Below are positions 7,814-15,507 of a stretch of DNA of 19,358 nt, one piece after another (position 1 is the stretch's first letter; each line of letters opens with the position of its first letter). Origin of the DNA: an uncultured Lachnospiraceae bacterium (GTDB lineage Bacteria; Bacillota; Clostridia; Lachnospirales; Lachnospiraceae); assembly GCA_910586555.1 (NCBI GenBank), contig CAJUJY010000064.1, positions 1-19,358 on the forward strand, written 5' to 3'. Under the pieces are notes generated by a model that ran no database searches, was not told the DNA's origin, and worked only from the letters and a program-made list of their open reading frames with translations. Both the position numbers and the translations under genes were made by a program.

Positions 7814-7909
7814 ATTAATAAATTTATAATATGTAATCATTTTCATATTTACACCCGTTCTTTCTTAACCCTGGATATTTTACCAAAAATTAAGAAAGCA
7901 TTAATAAAT

Positions 7910-7932
7910 AGTTTGGAAAAAACTTCCAAACT
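7910..7932 (-). terminator. Hairpin terminator overlapping the ftsZ stop codon
   Basis: TTCCAAACT (7924-7932) and AGTTTGGAA (7910-7918) form a perfect 9-bp stem with a 5-nt loop. On the minus strand the stem begins inside the ftsZ stop codon and is followed by the A/T-rich tail ATTTATTAATGCTTTC. The tail is only moderately U-rich. The plus-strand side is T-rich as well, so the hairpin could work both ways. A second perfect 9-bp inverted repeat (CTTTCTTAA at 7860-7868 and TTAAGAAAG at 7890-7898, 21-nt spacing) lies further downstream. Confidence 0.6.
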
Positions 7933-9116
7933 TATTTCTTTCTTTGCAAAAATTCAGGTATCTTTATACCTCCGTCATCCTGCCTGTTATATGTTGGCTG
8001 TGGAATTTGGAACCTTTCAGGAGGTATTTCATTAACTGCATCTGGCTGTGGCTGCTGTGTATTATGAATCTGCGGTATCTGTCCTTCCCTGCGTGACAAA
8101 CCAGATTTAGCAGTACCTGCCTGTTTTATAAATGGTGCTTTTGGCTGTGCCTGCTGTCTGTCACTCTCTGTTTCAAGCCCTGTTGCAATAACAGTTATCT
8201 GTACAAAATCTGTACTTGAATTATCACTTACACCAAATATTATATTACTGTTTTCCCCTGTAAGATCCTCAACAAATGATGCTGCTTCACTTGCTTCCTG
8301 TAAACCTACATCACTTCCTGAAATATTTAAAATAACATGGGATGCGCCTTCAATCGTTGTTTCAAGAAGCGGGCTTGAAATAGCCTGTTTAACAGCATCA
8401 AGGCATTTATTATCACCGCTTCCTGTGCCAATCCCCATATGTGCTATTCCTTTATCTTTCATAACAGTACGCACATCTGCAAAGTCAAGGTTTATAAGCC
8501 CTGGGACATTTATAAGGTCTGTAATGCCCTGTACGCCCTGCTGTAACACTTCATCTGCCTTTTTAAGTGCATCAGGTATTGAAGTGCGCCTGTCTACTAT
8601 CTCTAAAAGCTTATCATTAGGAATCACAATAAGGGTATCCACATTATTTTTTAACTGTTCAATTCCGGAAAGAGCATTGTTCATACGGCTTCTTGCTTCA
8701 AAATGGAAAGGTTTGGTTACAATTCCTACAGTAAGTATGCCAAGTTCCTTTGATATTTCTGCAACAATAGGTGTTGCACCTGTACCTGTACCTCCTCCCA
8801 TTCCACATGTTACAAATACCATATCAGCTCCCTTGACTATTTCTGTAATTTCTTCACGGTTCTCCTCTGCGGCAGCTTTACCAACTTCAGGGTTAGCTCC
8901 TGCACCAAGCCCCCTTGTAAGCTTTTCCCCTACCTGGAGGCAGACAGGGGCCTTACAATTCAGAAGATGCTGTTTATCTGTATTGATACAGACAAATTCC
9001 ACACCTTGTATCCCTTCCTCTATCATACGGTTGACAGCATTATTTCCACCACCGCCAACTCCTATAACCAAAATCTTTGCGGCTAAATCTGCCTCGTTTG
9101 TCTTTATCTCTAACAA
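7932..9116 (-). CDS. ftsZ: Cell division protein FtsZ
   Basis: A 394-residue tubulin-like GTPase that polymerises into the Z ring at midcell. The GTP-binding domain shows IGVGGGGNNAVNRM (18-31) and the tubulin signature GGGTGTG (107-113). The catalytic T7 loop is NLDFADV, with Asn209, Asp211 and Asp214. After the core (about 1-313) comes a Gln/Pro-rich linker and the C-terminal peptide IKIPEFLQRKK (384-394), the docking site for partners such as FtsA, SepF or EzrA. The start is most likely the TTG at 9114-9116: GAAGGAGGA lies 5-7 nt upstream, and the result MLEIKTNEAD matches the usual clostridial N-terminus. The longer frame from an ATG at 9137 would place the ribosome binding site inside the gene. 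It has its own promoter, about 40 nt before the start. Confidence 0.98.
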   Translation of the reverse strand: MLEIKTNEADLAAKILVIGVGGGGNNAVNRMIEEGIQGVEFVCINTDKQHLLNCKAPVCLQVGEKLTRGLGAGANPEVGKAAAEENREEITEIVKGADMVFVTCGMGGGTGTGATPIVAEISKELGILTVGIVTKPFHFEARSRMNNALSGIEQLKNNVDTLIVIPNDKLLEIVDRRTSIPDALKKADEVLQQGVQGITDLINVPGLINLDFADVRTVMKDKGIAHMGIGTGSGDNKCLDAVKQAISSPLLETTIEGASHVILNISGSDVGLQEASEAASFVEDLTGENSNIIFGVSDNSSTDFVQITVIATGLETESDRQQAQPKAPFIKQAGTAKSGLSRREGQIPQIHNTQQPQPDAVNEIPPERFQIPQPTYNRQDDGGIKIPEFLQRKK

Positions 9117-9120
9117 TGTT

Positions 9121-9131
9121 GCTCCTCCTTC
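9121..9131 (-). promoter_or_regulatory. Ribosome binding site that fixes the TTG start of ftsZ
   Basis: GAAGGAGGAGC on the minus strand sits directly before ACA-TTG. It lies inside the longer reading frame that begins with ATG at 9137, where it would encode Glu-Gly-Gly. Its strength and spacing argue that translation starts at the TTG. Confidence 0.8.
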
Positions 9132-9162
9132 AATCATGCAATCTCATATTTCCCTAACATAT

Positions 9163-9191
9163 ATAATACTAATTCATTGGAGAATAATCAA
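9163..9191 (-). promoter_or_regulatory. Sigma-A-type promoter of ftsZ
   Basis: On the minus strand TTGATT (9186-9191) and TATTAT (9163-9168) are separated by exactly 17 nt. Predicted start of transcription is near 9155, giving a leader of about 40 nt to the TTG start. It lies in the 99-nt gap after ftsQ, so ftsZ can be transcribed apart from the upstream dcw genes, which suits the need for many more FtsZ molecules than membrane divisome proteins. Confidence 0.75.
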
Positions 9192-9215
9192 GAGAATGTT
9201 TGTTTTTTTTTAATC

Positions 9216-9920
9216 TTAGTTCTGCTTAAGCACAATTTTATCACCCGTCTTATAATTTTCCATATCAATAGTACCGCTAAGTTTCTTTTTGCCTGTTGTT
9301 ACAAGCACCTCTGATAATGCCGCAATCTGGTCATTATACAGCTTTTTTTCCCCAAGGTGCACCTGGACATTGCCCGAATATATTGTTACATCACCATTAT
9401 TAATATGTATTCTTTTAACACTCATTCCATAATGGCTTATAAGCTGTGATACATTCATTATAACATTAAAAAGTGTTTCATCTTCCACCTTAAACTTTTC
9501 ACCAATGGCAAAGTCCCCAAACTGTATTCCTGTTACAACAGGTACTTCATTCCTGCGTCTTGGCAGGCTTTCAAGCACCCTGCCTTCCTTGTCAAAATAA
9601 ACATACTGTCCCATATATTTAATGCATCCGCTTATGGTCTTATCATATACATGCAGTATAACGGTATTGCGTCCTTCATAATATATATCTATATCTTCAA
9701 CAAACGGAAGCCCGCCTGTTTTAAAATATTTATCATATAACCTTAATATAAGCCCGTTATCAAGAAATTTCCATGTAAATACAGAAGCTTTTATTTCTTC
9801 TTCTGTATAAATTTTTGTACCCTCTACTTCCACTTTATCTATATGGAATGTAAGATAAAGCACACATACAACTAAAAACAGGAAAATGGCTGTTAATAAT
9901 ATCCTTTTTAAGCGTTTCAT
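9216..9920 (-). CDS. ftsQ: Cell division protein FtsQ/DivIB
   Basis: A 234-residue bitopic membrane protein. One membrane segment lies at about residues 7-25, then a POTRA-type domain starts at IDKVEVEGTKIYTEEEI and runs to about 95, followed by the beta domain typical of DivIB (YFDKEGRVLES, then VPVVTGIQFGDF). DivIB joins FtsL and DivIC in the complex that controls the septal synthase FtsW and its PBP. AAAAAGGAT precedes the ATG at good spacing, and the gap after ftsW is only 19 nt. Its place between ftsW and ftsZ supports the call, since the family is poorly conserved in sequence. In many clostridia murG stands between ftsW and this gene; here it does not. Confidence 0.9.
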   Translation of the reverse strand: MKRLKRILLTAIFLFLVVCVLYLTFHIDKVEVEGTKIYTEEEIKASVFTWKFLDNGLILRLYDKYFKTGGLPFVEDIDIYYEGRNTVILHVYDKTISGCIKYMGQYVYFDKEGRVLESLPRRRNEVPVVTGIQFGDFAIGEKFKVEDETLFNVIMNVSQLISHYGMSVKRIHINNGDVTIYSGNVQVHLGEKKLYNDQIAALSEVLVTTGKKKLSGTIDMENYKTGDKIVLKQN

Positions 9921-9939
9921 TACTAATCCTTTTTGTATA

Positions 9940-11085
9940 TTATTTCTGTTTTATCTGCCTTGAAACACCAAGCACAAGACCCATTTCTGCCATCATTATC
10001 ATTTCAGAGGTACCGCCATAACTGATAAACGGGAGCGGTATGCCTGTTGATGGTATGGAATTGGTTACTACTGCAACATTTATTACTACCTGTATTGCAA
10101 GCTGTACCATTACTCCTACACAAAGCATTGTGCCAAAAATATCAGGTGCATGGCAGGCTATTACAACTATGCGCCAGAATAATACAAGAAATGCAATTAT
10201 TACAAGTGCTGCACCTACTATTCCAAGTTCTTCACATATTACTGTAAATATCATATCATTATATGCTTCAGGGATAAACCCTAACTTCTGCATGCTCTGT
10301 CCAAGGCCCTTTCCAAAAAGCCCTCCTGATGCAATGGCATATAACCCTTGTTTAATCTGCTGCGCATCAGGGTGTGTTTCAACATTAAGCCATATCTGTA
10401 TACGTTTCATACGGAACGGGTCACCAAATATTATGTAAAGCACTATTGCTGCCACAAGTAAAAGTATGCACACTATAAAGTACCCTTTCTTATTACTTGC
10501 TATAAAGCACATGCCTACTGATATGCCTCCTACTATTATTGCAGAACTTAAATTTTCCTTTGCTATAAGCCCGATTAATGGAAGCATATATGCCATAACA
10601 GATAAAAAACCTGCAAAACTGTCAAGTGCTTTCCTGTTCCTGTATACTGCATATGAAATAAATAGTATTGCAGCTATTTTACTTATTTCAGAAGGCTGGA
10701 ACTGTATAGGGCCTATTTTAATCCACCTTTTTGCACCATTGTATTCCTCACCTATAAATAATACTGCAACCTGGAGTGCAAGCGCTGCCAGGTATACCAG
10801 GTGTGTAAGGGACATTGAATACCTTTTGCCTGTTATCTTCTGGATAAATATCTGGTAATCAACCTTTGAAATGGCAATCATAAGCACAAAACCAATACCA
10901 AGCCCCTGGAGCTGTGACTTGACAAAACGGTACGGCTGGTTAAATATTGAGGCCCTGTAGTAACCAGCGCTATATATCATAAGTACACCAAATAATGCTA
11001 TGCAGGCTGTCATAAAAAGCAGCATATAGTCATACTGTGTAAACGGTTTCAGATAACTTTTTTTCCGTCTGGCTGTACCAGGCAT
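9940..11085 (-). CDS. ftsW: Septal peptidoglycan glycosyltransferase FtsW (SEDS family)
   Basis: A 381-residue polytopic protein with about ten membrane segments. SEDS proteins polymerise lipid II into glycan strands together with a class B PBP. Family marks are NGAKRWIKIGPIQFQPSE (116-133), a long outside loop with GGLFGKGLGQS (254-264), PEAYNDMIF (272-280) with the likely catalytic Asp277, and IPSTGIPLPFISYGGTS (344-360). The location between murD and ftsQ identifies it as FtsW rather than RodA or SpoVE, although spore-forming relatives can carry SpoVE in the same place. AAGGGGG lies about 11 nt before the ATG. It is 39 nt after murD. The two class B PBPs encoded upstream are candidate partners. 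Confidence 0.92.
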   Translation of the reverse strand: MPGTARRKKSYLKPFTQYDYMLLFMTACIALFGVLMIYSAGYYRASIFNQPYRFVKSQLQGLGIGFVLMIAISKVDYQIFIQKITGKRYSMSLTHLVYLAALALQVAVLFIGEEYNGAKRWIKIGPIQFQPSEISKIAAILFISYAVYRNRKALDSFAGFLSVMAYMLPLIGLIAKENLSSAIIVGGISVGMCFIASNKKGYFIVCILLLVAAIVLYIIFGDPFRMKRIQIWLNVETHPDAQQIKQGLYAIASGGLFGKGLGQSMQKLGFIPEAYNDMIFTVICEELGIVGAALVIIAFLVLFWRIVVIACHAPDIFGTMLCVGVMVQLAIQVVINVAVVTNSIPSTGIPLPFISYGGTSEMIMMAEMGLVLGVSRQIKQK

Positions 11086-11124
11086 CCTGTCTGTTCCCCC
11101 TTCCTGTCTTTATTCTAAACGCCT

Positions 11125-12510
11125 TTAGTATGGCAGGCTGTTTACATATTCCTTAAACTTCCTGCCCCTTTCTTCATAATCCTTAAACATATCCCAGCTT
11201 GCGCAGGCAGGGGATAAAAGCACAGCTTCTCCGCTTTCTGCCACGCTGTGGCAGGCTTCTACAGCCTCTTTAAGTGAAAAAGCTTTTATTATATTGTTAA
11301 ATCCTGTCTTTATAGCAGCTTCTTCAATTTTATCTGCTGTTGCCCCTATAAGCACCAGGCATTTTACCTTATCACCAAATGATGCAATCCATTCATCATA
11401 TGATGCCTGTTTATCATACCCGCCGCCTATAACAACGGTTTTTGAAACCATTGCTTCTATTGCTTTTATGGCAGCGTCAGGGTTAGTACCTTTGGAATCA
11501 TTATAATATTTTACACCGTCAAGCTCACGTACAAATTCAATACGGTGTTCTACTGCGTTAAATTCTTTTACTGCCTTCCTTATACAGTCCATTGGTACAC
11601 CAGCATGTACAGAAAGGGCTATGGCAGCCATTACATTTTCATAATTATGCTTTCCTAAAAGCTTCATATCATGTATAGAGCATACATTTATACGCTTTTT
11701 ATCTTTGCCGCAGTATATTATATCCTCCCCTTCAAGCCATATCCCCTGTTCTAATATATGCCCGCTGCTAAACCAAAATACATCAGCATTAATGTTTAAA
11801 GCAATTTTTCTTAAACTGTCATCTTCATAGTTAAGCACACATATATCACCAGGCTTCTGGTTAAGAGCTATTCTTGCTTTTGTATTTATATAACATTCCA
11901 TTGTGTGGTGTCTGTCTAAATGGTCAGGCGTAATATTAAGTATTGCACTTGCTTCAGGTTTAAATGTATGGATTGTTTCTAACTGGAAACTGCTTATTTC
12001 TGCAACTGTTACAGAATCTTCTTTCATACTGTCTGCATATTCTGTATATGGCACACCAATATTGCCTACAACATATACATCATTAAAAAATGTCTTCATT
12101 ATTTCACCAGCTAGTGCCGTAGTTGTAGTTTTACCATTAGTGCCTGTTATTGCAAATACCTTTCCCTTGCCGCATATATATGCAAGTTCAATTTCACCCC
12201 ATACAGGCTTGCCCTTTGCTTTAAGCCTTAGTACAAGCGGTGAATCTATGGGTACGCCAGGGCTTATAACTGCAATATCCACAGTATCAAGCACACTGTC
12301 ACTTATTTCACCTGTTACCAGTTCAAAACCTGTCCCTTCTGGAAACCTTGAAATAATTTCTTCCATTGTAAGCTTGTTATTGCTTTCAAGTACAACTATT
12401 CCTGCTCCCTTTTCCGTAAGGGCATTAACTTTTTTTGAAAGAAGGGATACTGCTGCAACACCGCTTCTGCCTGTACCCACAACTAAAAACCTTTTACCAG
12501 CAAACTGCAT
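11125..12510 (-). CDS. murD: UDP-N-acetylmuramoyl-L-alanine--D-glutamate ligase
   Basis: A 461-residue cytoplasmic Mur ligase that adds D-glutamate to UDP-MurNAc-L-Ala with ATP. The N-terminal Rossmann-like domain starts FLVVGTGRSGVAA, the central domain has the P-loop GTNGKTTT (123-130) and later NITPDHLDRH, and the C-terminal part holds YNDSKGTNPDAAIKA and the LLSPACASWDMF block. The last motif is typical of MurD. I start it at the ATG at 12508-12510, which follows GAGGAAATT; an ATG seven codons upstream has no ribosome binding site. It lies 55 nt after mraY and 39 nt before ftsW, as in other Firmicutes dcw clusters. Confidence 0.96.
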   Translation of the reverse strand: MQFAGKRFLVVGTGRSGVAAVSLLSKKVNALTEKGAGIVVLESNNKLTMEEIISRFPEGTGFELVTGEISDSVLDTVDIAVISPGVPIDSPLVLRLKAKGKPVWGEIELAYICGKGKVFAITGTNGKTTTTALAGEIMKTFFNDVYVVGNIGVPYTEYADSMKEDSVTVAEISSFQLETIHTFKPEASAILNITPDHLDRHHTMECYINTKARIALNQKPGDICVLNYEDDSLRKIALNINADVFWFSSGHILEQGIWLEGEDIIYCGKDKKRINVCSIHDMKLLGKHNYENVMAAIALSVHAGVPMDCIRKAVKEFNAVEHRIEFVRELDGVKYYNDSKGTNPDAAIKAIEAMVSKTVVIGGGYDKQASYDEWIASFGDKVKCLVLIGATADKIEEAAIKTGFNNIIKAFSLKEAVEACHSVAESGEAVLLSPACASWDMFKDYEERGRKFKEYVNSLPY

Positions 12511-12565
12511 AATTTCCTCATTTCCTATCATATAATTATTAAAAATTTATATATCTGCCAGGCGG

Positions 12566-13546
12566 CTATATATACAGTGCAATAAGTGATAAAACACACA
12601 TTGCCGCAGTAAATACCGAAAATACTGTAACCACCTTTGTTTCTGTAAAACCACATTGTTCAAAATGGTGGTGTATTGGTGCCATTTTAAAAAACCTTTT
12701 ACCACCACTTATCTTAAAATATACAACTTGTATTATTACTGACAGCACTTCTATAAGATAAACAGCACCAGCTATTATAATAAATGCTGGCAGTTTTAAC
12801 ATAAGTGCAGCAGAAGATACAAAACCGCCAAGTGCAAGTGAACCTGTATCACCCATAAATACACTGGCAGGATATACATTATAGAGCAAAAAGCCCATAA
12901 GAGATCCCGCTACTGAAGCAGTAACTGGTGTTATCCCGCTTTCCATGCCAGAAGCCACAATCGTAAAAAATATTGCTATAAGCAGTGTAACACTTGATGC
13001 AAGACCATCAAGCCCGTCTGTAAAATTAGTGCCGTTTACAGTCCCAAGCATTACAAAATATACAAATACTATAAACAGCGGCAATGGCATTGATATATAA
13101 TACCCATTTTCTATGCCGCCTGTAAACGGAACTAAAAATTCAGGCTTATAGTTAAGCTTTACAAGATAATAATAAACAAAAATTCCTGCAATAACTGCCT
13201 GTAGCACTATTTTCTGCAATGGTGTAAGCCCAAGCGAACGTTTCAGTACTACTTTAATATAATCATCAAGAAACCCTACCATGCCAAACCCGGCTGTTGC
13301 AAAAAGGACTGGAAGTATCTCACTGTTCCCCCTGGCATACATAAGTGATGTAATTATTGTGCATGCAAGTATAATAAGCCCTCCCATTGTAGGCGTACCC
13401 GCTTTTTTCAGGTGCGCCCTTGGGCCGTTATCCCTTACGTACTGTCCAAACTTCATTTTTTTCAGAAAAGGTATTATTATGGGACACAACACTACACTTA
13501 TGGCAAATGCCATAAGCACGGGTATCACCGTACTCATGTAATCCAT
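12566..13546 (-). CDS. mraY: Phospho-N-acetylmuramoyl-pentapeptide transferase
   Basis: A 326-residue integral membrane enzyme that moves phospho-MurNAc-pentapeptide onto undecaprenyl phosphate, making lipid I. About ten membrane segments are seen. Conserved sites are PTMGGL (52-57), the Asp pair D94-D95 in GFLDDYIKV, NFTDGLDGLA (174-183), GDTGS (232-236) and the MAPIHHHFE histidine motif (288-296). The ATG follows GGAGGCTGGTT. The gene is preceded by a 134-nt gap with a small inverted repeat, longer than most gaps in the cluster, so a separate promoter is possible but no convincing one was seen. Confidence 0.97.
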   Translation of the reverse strand: MDYMSTVIPVLMAFAISVVLCPIIIPFLKKMKFGQYVRDNGPRAHLKKAGTPTMGGLIILACTIITSLMYARGNSEILPVLFATAGFGMVGFLDDYIKVVLKRSLGLTPLQKIVLQAVIAGIFVYYYLVKLNYKPEFLVPFTGGIENGYYISMPLPLFIVFVYFVMLGTVNGTNFTDGLDGLASSVTLLIAIFFTIVASGMESGITPVTASVAGSLMGFLLYNVYPASVFMGDTGSLALGGFVSSAALMLKLPAFIIIAGAVYLIEVLSVIIQVVYFKISGGKRFFKMAPIHHHFEQCGFTETKVVTVFSVFTAAMCVLSLIALYI

Positions 13547-13585
13547 AACCAGCCTCCGTCTGCCTTCTGTAAAGAACAGTATAAC

Positions 13586-13603
13586 TACAATTCTCTAATT
13601 GTA
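13586..13603. repeat. Inverted repeat in the 134-nt gap before mraY
   Basis: TACAATT (13586-13592) and AATTGTA (13597-13603) form a perfect 7-bp stem with a 4-nt loop. On the minus strand it is followed by GTTATACTG, where TATACT resembles a -10 box, but no good -35 is found at 16-18 nt. The repeat could be an operator, a leader hairpin, or chance in AT-rich DNA. The rest of the gap shows nothing that I can assign. Confidence 0.35.
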
Positions 13604-13680
13604 ATCCAACCTTTTGTATAAATCAACCATATTTTTAAAATTTTTAGTTACAAAAAACTTCCAGTTCCCTGCCAGAAAAC

Positions 13681-15441
13681 CTATGGTTTTTCTGTTTCCT
13701 CTGGCACTTCTTCCCTGGCTGCACCAAGATAAGGCAGTGCATCATCTAAAAGCTTTGAAATAACAGGTGCTGCTATCTGTCCCCCGTAATATATCCCCTC
13801 TGGTTCATCTATAAGCACAAGCGCAAGGAGTACAGGATCATCAGCCGGCGCAAAACCAAGGCATGATGCAATATATTTATTACTGCTTCTTGGCAGTTTC
13901 TCTGATGTGCCCGTTTTGCCGCCTACTTTATAACCGTCAACAGATGCTTTACTTCCACCTCCCTCTGAAACAACCGTTTCAAGTATAGCTTTCATTTTTT
14001 CAGATGTTTCCTTTGATATTGCATTTTCTGTGCCATTATACTGGAATTTCCTTACAATGCTTTTATCACTGCTTTCTATGCCCACCCCGAAATGTGGTAC
14101 TACCAGTGTGCCACCATTTATTACAGCACTTATTGTTGACAGCAGCCTTACTGGTGTAAGCTGGAATGACTGCCCGAAAGACATGGTTGCAAGCTCCACA
14201 GCCCCTACATTCTCTTTTTTATGCATTATTGTGGCAGCTTCACCAGGAACATCTATGCCAGTCTTTTTTAGTATGCCCAGTTTATCCAGGTATTCAAACA
14301 TGCCATCTGTGCCAAGCCTTGCCCCTACCTCCATAAAAACAGGGTTACAGGAGTTTTGCACACCCTGCACAAATGTTTCGCTGCCATGCCCTGAAACCTT
14401 ATGGCACCTTATTCTCCTGTCCTCAACAACTTTATACCCTGGACAGGAAAATGTATCTGTTTCCTTTACAACACCTGCTTCAAGTGCTGAAGTTGCAGTA
14501 AATACTTTAAATGTAGAACCAGGCTCATATGTGTCACTTACACAGCCATTACGCCACATTTTATTAAGTTCTTCATTAAGCTTTTCCTGTGACATATTAG
14601 AAGAGCCTTCAATTTCATAAGGGTGGTTTAAATCAAATTCCGGCACATTTGCCATAGCATATATTTCGCCATTTTCAGGGTTTAACATTATTATACGCAC
14701 ACTTTTTGCATTTTTTGCTTCCAGCACATCTTCTGCTGCCTGCTGTGCAAACTTTTGTATATTTATATCAAGGCTTGTATAAAAACTATTGCCTGCCACA
14801 GGTTCAATCCTGTCTTCTGCTGCACCTTCAATTTCAATGCCCCTTGCATTTGTCATTGTCAGTATGCTGCCATCCTCACCTTGCAGGTATGAGTCATAAC
14901 TTACTTCAAGCCCGATAATTCCCTGGTTGTCTGCACCTGTAAAACCTATTACCCTTGATGCCAGGTTCCCATATGGATAATACCTTTTATAATCTTCATC
15001 TACCATTACCCCGTCAAGGGCCATATCACGGATTTTATCAGATGTTTTTTTATCAACATTTGATTTTATCCTCTCTATTGAACTTACTTTTTCTACCCTT
15101 TTGCGTACCTTTTCTTCTTCAATCCCAAGTGTCTTTGACAAGACAGATATAACCTTTTCTGGTTCCTTAATCTGGTTGTGTATTACTGATATTGTAGATA
15201 CTGGCTTATTGCCAGCAAGCACAACACCATTCCTGTCATAAATCAGGCCTCTTTCAGCCTTAATGCTTCTTTCCCTCTGTTGTACATCCTTTGCCTTTGC
15301 GCCATAATAATCTGCCTTTCCAAGCATTAAATAAGCAAGCCTGCATAGTAACGCAAGTGTTAATATGCAGACCATAACATAAGCAAATATAAGCCTTTGT
15401 CTTTGCGCTGTTTTACAATTTTTCATAATATAAACTGCCAT
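13681..15441 (-). CDS. Class B penicillin-binding protein (second of the tandem; FtsI/SpoVD type)
   Basis: A 586-residue D,D-transpeptidase that cross-links peptidoglycan. It has a short cytoplasmic start and one membrane segment (about 17-40). A dimerisation domain follows (RGLIYDRNGVVLAGN, 64-78). The transpeptidase domain has the active-site motifs STFK (Ser309, Lys312), SCN (364-366) and KTG (509-511). No PASTA domain follows. Tandem class B PBPs in this place usually include a vegetative septal enzyme and a sporulation enzyme like SpoVD; the sequence alone does not decide which this is. The start is uncertain: neither the ATG at 15441 nor the one five codons later has a Shine-Dalgarno sequence, and a terminator-like hairpin stands in the 66-nt gap upstream. 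Expression may thus be set apart from that of its neighbour. Confidence 0.92.
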   Translation of the reverse strand: MAVYIMKNCKTAQRQRLIFAYVMVCILTLALLCRLAYLMLGKADYYGAKAKDVQQRERSIKAERGLIYDRNGVVLAGNKPVSTISVIHNQIKEPEKVISVLSKTLGIEEEKVRKRVEKVSSIERIKSNVDKKTSDKIRDMALDGVMVDEDYKRYYPYGNLASRVIGFTGADNQGIIGLEVSYDSYLQGEDGSILTMTNARGIEIEGAAEDRIEPVAGNSFYTSLDINIQKFAQQAAEDVLEAKNAKSVRIIMLNPENGEIYAMANVPEFDLNHPYEIEGSSNMSQEKLNEELNKMWRNGCVSDTYEPGSTFKVFTATSALEAGVVKETDTFSCPGYKVVEDRRIRCHKVSGHGSETFVQGVQNSCNPVFMEVGARLGTDGMFEYLDKLGILKKTGIDVPGEAATIMHKKENVGAVELATMSFGQSFQLTPVRLLSTISAVINGGTLVVPHFGVGIESSDKSIVRKFQYNGTENAISKETSEKMKAILETVVSEGGGSKASVDGYKVGGKTGTSEKLPRSSNKYIASCLGFAPADDPVLLALVLIDEPEGIYYGGQIAAPVISKLLDDALPYLGAAREEVPEETEKP

Positions 15442-15476
15442 ATATAATTTATTACTATAGCTTATTAGCGTTTATG

Positions 15477-15507
15477 AAAAATATTCCTGCCAGTGCCTGC
15501 CCTGGCA
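15477..15507 (-). terminator. Terminator-like hairpin between the two PBP genes
   Basis: On the minus strand TGCCAG (15502-15507) pairs with CTGGCA (15488-15493) across an 8-nt loop, followed by GG and the U-rich tail AATATTTTT. It starts immediately after the stop codon of the first PBP gene. The stem is only 6 bp but GC-rich. It could end or attenuate transcription inside the dcw cluster, leaving the downstream genes to partial read-through. Confidence 0.5.

Noticed and set aside
8425..9213. A 262-codon plus-strand frame opposite ftsZ
   Set aside because: It is antisense to the conserved ftsZ coding sequence, has a low-complexity Ser/Pro/Ile-rich product and no family features; it is a shadow of ftsZ codon use.
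11903..12535. A 210-codon plus-strand frame opposite murD
   Set aside because: It lies antisense to conserved murD, with Ser/Thr/Leu-rich composition typical of a reversed frame.
14030..14620. A 196-codon plus-strand frame opposite the second PBP
   Set aside because: It is antisense to the transpeptidase domain, including its SCN and STFK motifs, and matches no known family by eye.
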